In this document: positions 47,487 through 51,069 of the stretch, in pieces
How the letters are laid out: each line of letters starts with the position of its first letter
Position numbering within the stretch: the first letter of the stretch is position 1
Assembly (NCBI GenBank): GCA_944372245.1
Contig: CALVYN010000004.1
Coordinates: 1-51,069 of the forward strand
Direction of reading: 5' to 3'
Source of the DNA: an uncultured Bacilli bacterium
GTDB taxonomy: Bacteria > Bacillota_I > Bacilli_A > RFN20 > CAG-288
DNA length: 51,069 nucleotides
Translations under genes and position numbers: made by a program
Notes under the pieces: model-generated
Seen by the model: the letters and a program-made list of their open reading frames with translations, nothing else
Databases searched by the model: none
What the model was told of the DNA's origin: nothing

Positions 47487-49678
47487 TTTGACTCGTCCTC
47501 CTCATCCTCGTCCTCGTCGGTGGGAGCCTCGGGCTCGATAGCGGGCTTATCGACTGCGACCTCGTCCAGCTCGTGCTCCTCGCTCTCCAGCTCGGGATAG
47601 GGGTCCTTCGCCCCCAGAGCGCGGGCGATGGCGGAGATCAGGTGGCGGCGAACCTCCTCCAGGTCGTCGGATTCCACCCGGGCCAGCGTGCGCTCGCCGT
47701 GGGTGGTGGTGTGGCGGGACAGCTGGTGCATGATCTGGGGGATGGGCAGCGCCCCGTCGCCCCGGCCGGCCACGGAGATCTCCTGATCCCCGCTGCGGGA
47801 GAGGGCGAAGGCGGCCGAGATGTGGGCGACGTTGAGCGCGTCGTTGAGGGCCGCATCCAGAGCCTCGGAGGAGAGAGTGGTCTTGCGCCAGTCGGGGTCG
47901 TAGCAGACCAGGACGCCAGGGAAGGGGATATCGGAGGTGTTGAGGATGTCCATCCTGGCGCGGAACTCCTCGCTGGTCTCCTTGAGCATGTCCAGGGCGT
48001 TCTCGTTCTCCGCGCCCTGGCGCTCTAGGAAGGCGGCCGAGAGGAAGGTGTTGGCCCTGGTTTTGACCGTGAAGCTCTGGGTCGCACCGAGGATTCCGGT
48101 ATAGAGGAGGGTCGCCACGAAGGTGGGCAGGTGGAGGCTGGACATCGTCGTCTCGATCATCCCGGCTACCAGCTCGGAGAAGCAGGAGGCCTGGCCGATA
48201 TCCAGGGTCAGGACCGGATGGGTGAAGGTGGTGGGCACGGGGTCCCGCCCCTTGATGATGATGGTGCGCAGGCTCTCCTCGCCCTGGAAGAGGCTGGGGG
48301 CGCAGGAACCCTCGGGCGTGGAGAAGCCGACGCAGATCATCAGAGTCTCGGGCCGGATATCCCTCTTGGCGGCCTGGGCGCGCTTGGCGGAGCCGTTCTC
48401 CTGGGCGTGGGTGCACCAGCGGGAGGGGCCGCTGCGGGCCCGCTCCTGGAGCGAGTCGATATCGAAGACCCAGAAGCATGGGATGCCGGTGGAGGTGACC
48501 ATCTCGTTGAGGGCGATGGTGGCCGCCAGCTCGTCGAAGCCGCTGCTGGCGGGCGGCACGATGATGACGTTGGGGGACTTGCGCACCTCGGCCAGCAGGC
48601 TCTGGCACCACTCGGAGAGGATCGCACGCGTCGAGAACTGGATGGAGTTGTCCCCGCCGGTCACCAGGTTGCCCTCGGGGGTCGAGACGATCAGCTGGTC
48701 GCCGCCGCGGGAGTTGCACAGGCCCAGCGCCTCGGTGGCGTGCTTGGACAGCTCGACGAAGGAGGTGTAGCCCCAGGCGATGGCCACCGAGATGGTCACG
48801 GTGCCGTCCATGCGCCTCTTCAGCTCCGAGCAGAGGGGATAGCCGTCGGCTCGGATCTTATCCAGGCACGACTTCTCGCCCAGGAGGATGAAGGTGGAGT
48901 CGGAGCTCTGGCCGATGTAGACGCGATAGCGGTTGGCAAAGTCGGTCAGGATGTCCCTGACCTTGCCGATCGTCTCGGCAATCTGGATCTCCGCCTGGGT
49001 GGCCGTTTTAGCATTCTTTCCGTATTCAGAGAAATTGTCTATCTGTATAAAGCCCAGAATCGAGGACTCTTCCTCGATCGTCTCATTGAGGCACACTATC
49101 CTCGTAATATCCTGGACGAAGAAGCAGTAGTCCGCGGAGGAATACCAGGCGCGGAAGCTGCGGTTCTCCCTCTTGAAGACCGTGGGATGGTCGGTGTCCC
49201 GCCCCTTGATGACCGCGTCGCGCAGCTCGGGCGCGATGACCTCGACGCCCTCGCCCACGCCGGTGAAGCCGTTGTCGACCAGATAGGAGCTGATCCAGAC
49301 GATCCGGTCATCCTGGTCGATGGCGATCACGCCGCACTGGCCGATGGCCGCGGCCTCGACCGCGCCGACGGAGAGGATCATGTTGGCGTTGTTCTCCTCG
49401 CGGATGCGCGAGCGCTTGAGGGCGACGGCGAAGCCGCAGATGATGGCCAGGCCGATGAGCACGAAGACGGTGACCAGGATCCAGCCCGCACTCCAGAAGT
49501 GGCCATGGTCCATCGCAGCGGCGCAGATGAAGAACAGGCCCAGCGCCACCAGGGCTGCGCCCGCGTATATCCAGAGGGTCAAACGCATCCACCTCATGAG
49601 GATCTGGACCTGGGAGGCGCCGAAGCGCCTACGCGGCCTCTCGCTCCACATCTTCAGTATTTTCTCTTTGATGCTCAT
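47483..49678 (-). CDS. GdpP paralogue lacking catalytic residues (putative pseudoenzyme)
   Basis: 731 residues from the ATG at 49678; a GTG three codons upstream is possible. Same architecture as GdpP: two membrane helices (about 38-58 and 68-88), PAS-like region, degenerate GGDEF ending RGGDQ, then a DHH-like domain. The alignment of key segments shows losses. GHTYADFDS becomes PPASSGFDE (375-383), so His and the first Asp are gone. VDVSAPE becomes VGFSTPE, DHH becomes KGR, TMVDTTRF becomes ILGATQSF, and GGGGH has no counterpart. An acidic tail (DEDEDEEDE) ends the protein. Overlaps gdpP by 4 bases, so both are made together. It may pair with GdpP and sense or regulate rather than hydrolyse. 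Confidence 0.85.
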   Translation of the reverse strand: MSIKEKILKMWSERPRRRFGASQVQILMRWMRLTLWIYAGAALVALGLFFICAAAMDHGHFWSAGWILVTVFVLIGLAIICGFAVALKRSRIREENNANMILSVGAVEAAAIGQCGVIAIDQDDRIVWISSYLVDNGFTGVGEGVEVIAPELRDAVIKGRDTDHPTVFKRENRSFRAWYSSADYCFFVQDITRIVCLNETIEEESSILGFIQIDNFSEYGKNAKTATQAEIQIAETIGKVRDILTDFANRYRVYIGQSSDSTFILLGEKSCLDKIRADGYPLCSELKRRMDGTVTISVAIAWGYTSFVELSKHATEALGLCNSRGGDQLIVSTPEGNLVTGGDNSIQFSTRAILSEWCQSLLAEVRKSPNVIIVPPASSGFDELAATIALNEMVTSTGIPCFWVFDIDSLQERARSGPSRWCTHAQENGSAKRAQAAKRDIRPETLMICVGFSTPEGSCAPSLFQGEESLRTIIIKGRDPVPTTFTHPVLTLDIGQASCFSELVAGMIETTMSSLHLPTFVATLLYTGILGATQSFTVKTRANTFLSAAFLERQGAENENALDMLKETSEEFRARMDILNTSDIPFPGVLVCYDPDWRKTTLSSEALDAALNDALNVAHISAAFALSRSGDQEISVAGRGDGALPIPQIMHQLSRHTTTHGERTLARVESDDLEEVRRHLISAIARALGAKDPYPELESEEHELDEVAVDKPAIEPEAPTDEDEDEEDESK

Positions 49679-49701
49679 CCGTGCCACCGCCTATCTGATG
49701 G

Positions 49702-49707
49702 ATTATA
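49702..49707 (-). promoter_or_regulatory. -10 box of the gdpP-like/gdpP/rplI/dnaB run
   Basis: Perfect TATAAT on the minus strand, 23 bases before the ATG at 49678, with TTCACC 18 bases upstream as a possible -35. Confidence 0.6.
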
Positions 49708-49754
49708 TTCTAGGTTTCCTATGAGGGTGAATCGCCCGAGAGGAGGAGATATCT

Positions 49755-50366
49755 ATGCAGAGATTGACTTTCGCCGATATCCCGGCGGCCGCCGCGATCC
49801 TAAAGCGGGGCGGCCTGGTGGCCTTTCCCACCGAGACGGTGTACGGCCTGGGCTGCCGCTTCGACGACTGCCTGGCCTACGACCGCCTCGTCTCGGTCAA
49901 GCGGCGGCCGGCCGACAAGCCCTTCACGATGATGTTGGCCGACCCCTCCCGCATCGGGGAATACGCCCTGGTCGATGCGCGCCAGCAGCGCTTGATCGCG
50001 CGCTTCATGCCCGGCGAGGTGACCTTCATCCTCAAACGGCGGGACACCATCCCCGACAGGGTCGCCCTCGGTGGTCCGACCATCGGGATCCGCGTGCCCG
50101 CGCATCCGGACCTTCTAGAGCTTCTCAGAGCGGTGGATGTTCCCCTCCTAGTCCCCTCCTGCAACCGCTCGGGCGAGCCCCCCGCCCCCGATGCGGATGC
50201 CATCGAGAGGATCTTCCACGATGAGATCGACGCGGTCATCGACGGCCCGCTGGGCGACTCGATCCCCTCGACCGTCGTCCTCCTCACCGGGGCGGAGCCC
50301 AAGATCCTCAGGCAGGGGAAGGTTGCAGCGGAGGCGATCATGAGAGAATGGAACAGGGAGGAATAG
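49755..50366 (+). CDS. tsaC: L-threonylcarbamoyladenylate synthase (Sua5/YrdC/TsaC)
   Basis: 203 residues. Makes threonylcarbamoyl-AMP from threonine, bicarbonate and ATP, the first step of the t6A37 tRNA modification. YrdC motifs: FPTETVYGLG at 24-33, KRRPADKPFTMML from 49, the TIGIRVPAHP strand and PSCNRSGEPP. The length fits the TsaC type, without the extra C-terminal Sua5 domain. GAGGAGG precedes the ATG. Divergent from the gdpP-like operon, and 2 bases upstream of rpiB. Confidence 0.94.
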   Translation: MQRLTFADIPAAAAILKRGGLVAFPTETVYGLGCRFDDCLAYDRLVSVKRRPADKPFTMMLADPSRIGEYALVDARQQRLIARFMPGEVTFILKRRDTIPDRVALGGPTIGIRVPAHPDLLELLRAVDVPLLVPSCNRSGEPPAPDADAIERIFHDEIDAVIDGPLGDSIPSTVVLLTGAEPKILRQGKVAAEAIMREWNREE

Positions 50367-50368
50367 AT

Positions 50369-50809
50369 ATGGCGAGAATTTCCATCGCGTCGGATCACGG
50401 CGGCTTCGAGGCCAAGAAGGCCGTCATCGCGCACCTTGCGGAGCGCGGCTACGAGGTTGTCGACCAGGGGACCAAGTCCCTGGACTCCTGCGACTATCCC
50501 ATCTTCGGCGAGAGGACGGCCCGCGATGTGGCCGAGGGCCGGGCCGATCTCGGCATCCTGATCTGCAGCTCGGGCGAGGGCATGTGCATGGTGGCCAACA
50601 AGGTCCATGGCATCCGCGCGGCGCTCCTCTATAACGATGAGGTCGCCCAGCTGGCCCGCCAGCACAACGACGCCAACGTGATCTGTTTTGGCGCCAAGTT
50701 CATGCCGGTGGCGGATATCATCCGCCGCATCGACCTCTTTCTGGCCTCCTCCTTCGAAGGTGGCCGACACCAGCGCCGGGTCGATGAGCTGAACGCAATC
50801 CAGGGCTGA
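50369..50809 (+). CDS. rpiB: Ribose-5-phosphate isomerase B
   Basis: 146 residues from the ATG at 50369, preceded by GGGAGG; a start seven codons upstream lacks support and overlaps tsaC. Interconverts ribose-5-phosphate and ribulose-5-phosphate. Motifs: ASDHGGFEAK near the start, CDYP, and ICSSGEGM with active Cys66, followed by NKVHGIRAAL. The LacA/RpiB fold is complete. Sits with tsaC as in other Firmicutes. Confidence 0.96.
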   Translation: MARISIASDHGGFEAKKAVIAHLAERGYEVVDQGTKSLDSCDYPIFGERTARDVAEGRADLGILICSSGEGMCMVANKVHGIRAALLYNDEVAQLARQHNDANVICFGAKFMPVADIIRRIDLFLASSFEGGRHQRRVDELNAIQG

Positions 50810-50829
50810 ACTCAAGTATCTATATATAG

Positions 50830-50860
50830 AAATGAGGGGACTTCCCTCATTTTTATTTTT
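50830..50860 (+). terminator. Terminator of tsaC-rpiB
   Basis: AAATGAGGG (50830-50838) pairs with CCCTCATTT (50844-50852) around a 5-base loop, followed by TTATTTTT. Confidence 0.9.
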
Positions 50861-50870
50861 CTATCTTTTA

Positions 50871-50905
50871 CGCGTACGCATATGCGAGCACATGTGCGCA
50901 TATGT
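50871..50905. repeat. Cluster of short palindromes in alternating purine-pyrimidine DNA
   Basis: CGCATATGCG (50877-50886) and GCACATGTGC (50888-50897) follow each other, then GCGCATATGT. Most steps alternate purine and pyrimidine. No gene overlaps. Confidence 0.6.
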
Positions 50906-50940
50906 TTACCCATGTGTCTTTAGGCCTGGTTATTTATAGG

Positions 50941-50978
50941 TGAGAGGCAGCTTTGAGGGCCCGGAGAGCCACCTCTCA
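50941..50978. repeat. Inverted repeat near the window end
   Basis: TGAGAGG (50941-50947) pairs with CCTCTCA (50972-50978), extended by GCT/AGC inside and followed by a run of A. No U-tract on either side in the right place, so it is not a standard terminator. Confidence 0.5.
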
Positions 50979-51003
50979 AAAAAAGTTTGCGAATTTCGAT
51001 AAT

Positions 51004-51060
51004 TGACAAACTAAGTGCAAGTTTTAAGGGTTTCAAACTAAATTGACAGACTAAGTGCAA
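51004..51060 (+). repeat. Two copies of the TGACAGACTAAGTGCAA motif at the right edge
   Basis: TGACAAACTAAGTGCAA (51004-51020) and TGACAGACTAAGTGCAA (51044-51060), 40 bases apart, with a partial CAAACTAA copy between. These match the pair at 36945-36980 in opposite orientation. Possibly the end of a mobile element lying beyond the window. Confidence 0.75.
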
Positions 51061-51069
51061 TTTTGAGCC

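Overview
The window looks like a chromosomal segment of a GC-rich member of the Bacilli/low-GC Gram-positive lineage, possibly an uncultured gut or rumen relative of the Erysipelotrichales/RFN20/Mollicutes group. This placement is inference. It rests on the gene order GdpP - L9 - DnaB - WalJ - RlmH, a complete mevalonate-to-IPP gene set, pyruvate phosphate dikinase, Sec/lipobox lipoproteins with poly-serine spacers, and an Opp transporter whose subunits carry large insertions. TGA, TAA and TAG all end genes, so the standard bacterial code is used. Genes are GC-rich with strong C/G preference in third positions. Spacers are AT-rich and often carry clear hairpin/U-tract terminators.

Layout. (1) 1-9719, plus strand: oligopeptide transporter oppA (5' end outside the window), two hairpins, then oppB-oppC-oppD-oppF. 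(2) 9871-20370, minus strand: five surface lipoproteins. Four form a tight operon made of two related pairs: two M6-type zinc metalloproteases, then two related proteins of unknown function. The fifth is a large lipoprotein with a bacterial Ig-like domain and its own promoter. (3) 20562-28910, minus: an MscS channel, the mevalonate operon (mvk, mvaD, mvaK2, fni, small membrane protein) and PPDK. (4) 29035-32529: a divergent group of three proteins that resemble an M29 aminopeptidase, an iron-type alcohol dehydrogenase and an M50 protease. All three appear to have lost catalytic or metal-binding residues. (5) 32840-36844: YebC, a nucleoside deoxyribosyltransferase-like protein, a small two-helix membrane protein, a GH43 glycosidase and a SpoU-type RNA methyltransferase. 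(6) 36945-36980: a tandem repeat that recurs at the right end of the window. (7) 37143-49678, minus: rpsF-ssb-rpsR under a full-consensus promoter, a P-type calcium ATPase, tRNA-Gln and tRNA-Pro, and the gdpP-like/gdpP/rplI/dnaB/walJ/rlmH run. (8) 49755-50809, plus: threonylcarbamoyl-AMP synthase and RpiB, followed by palindromes and repeat copies.

Functionally, peptides made by the surface proteases could feed the Opp importer, and the GdpP pair would control cyclic-di-AMP. The most unusual signals are the tandem GdpP paralogue that has lost its DHH/DHHA1 catalytic residues, the three adjacent degenerate enzymes, the duplicated M6/lipoprotein operon, and the large insertions in OppC, OppD and OppF.
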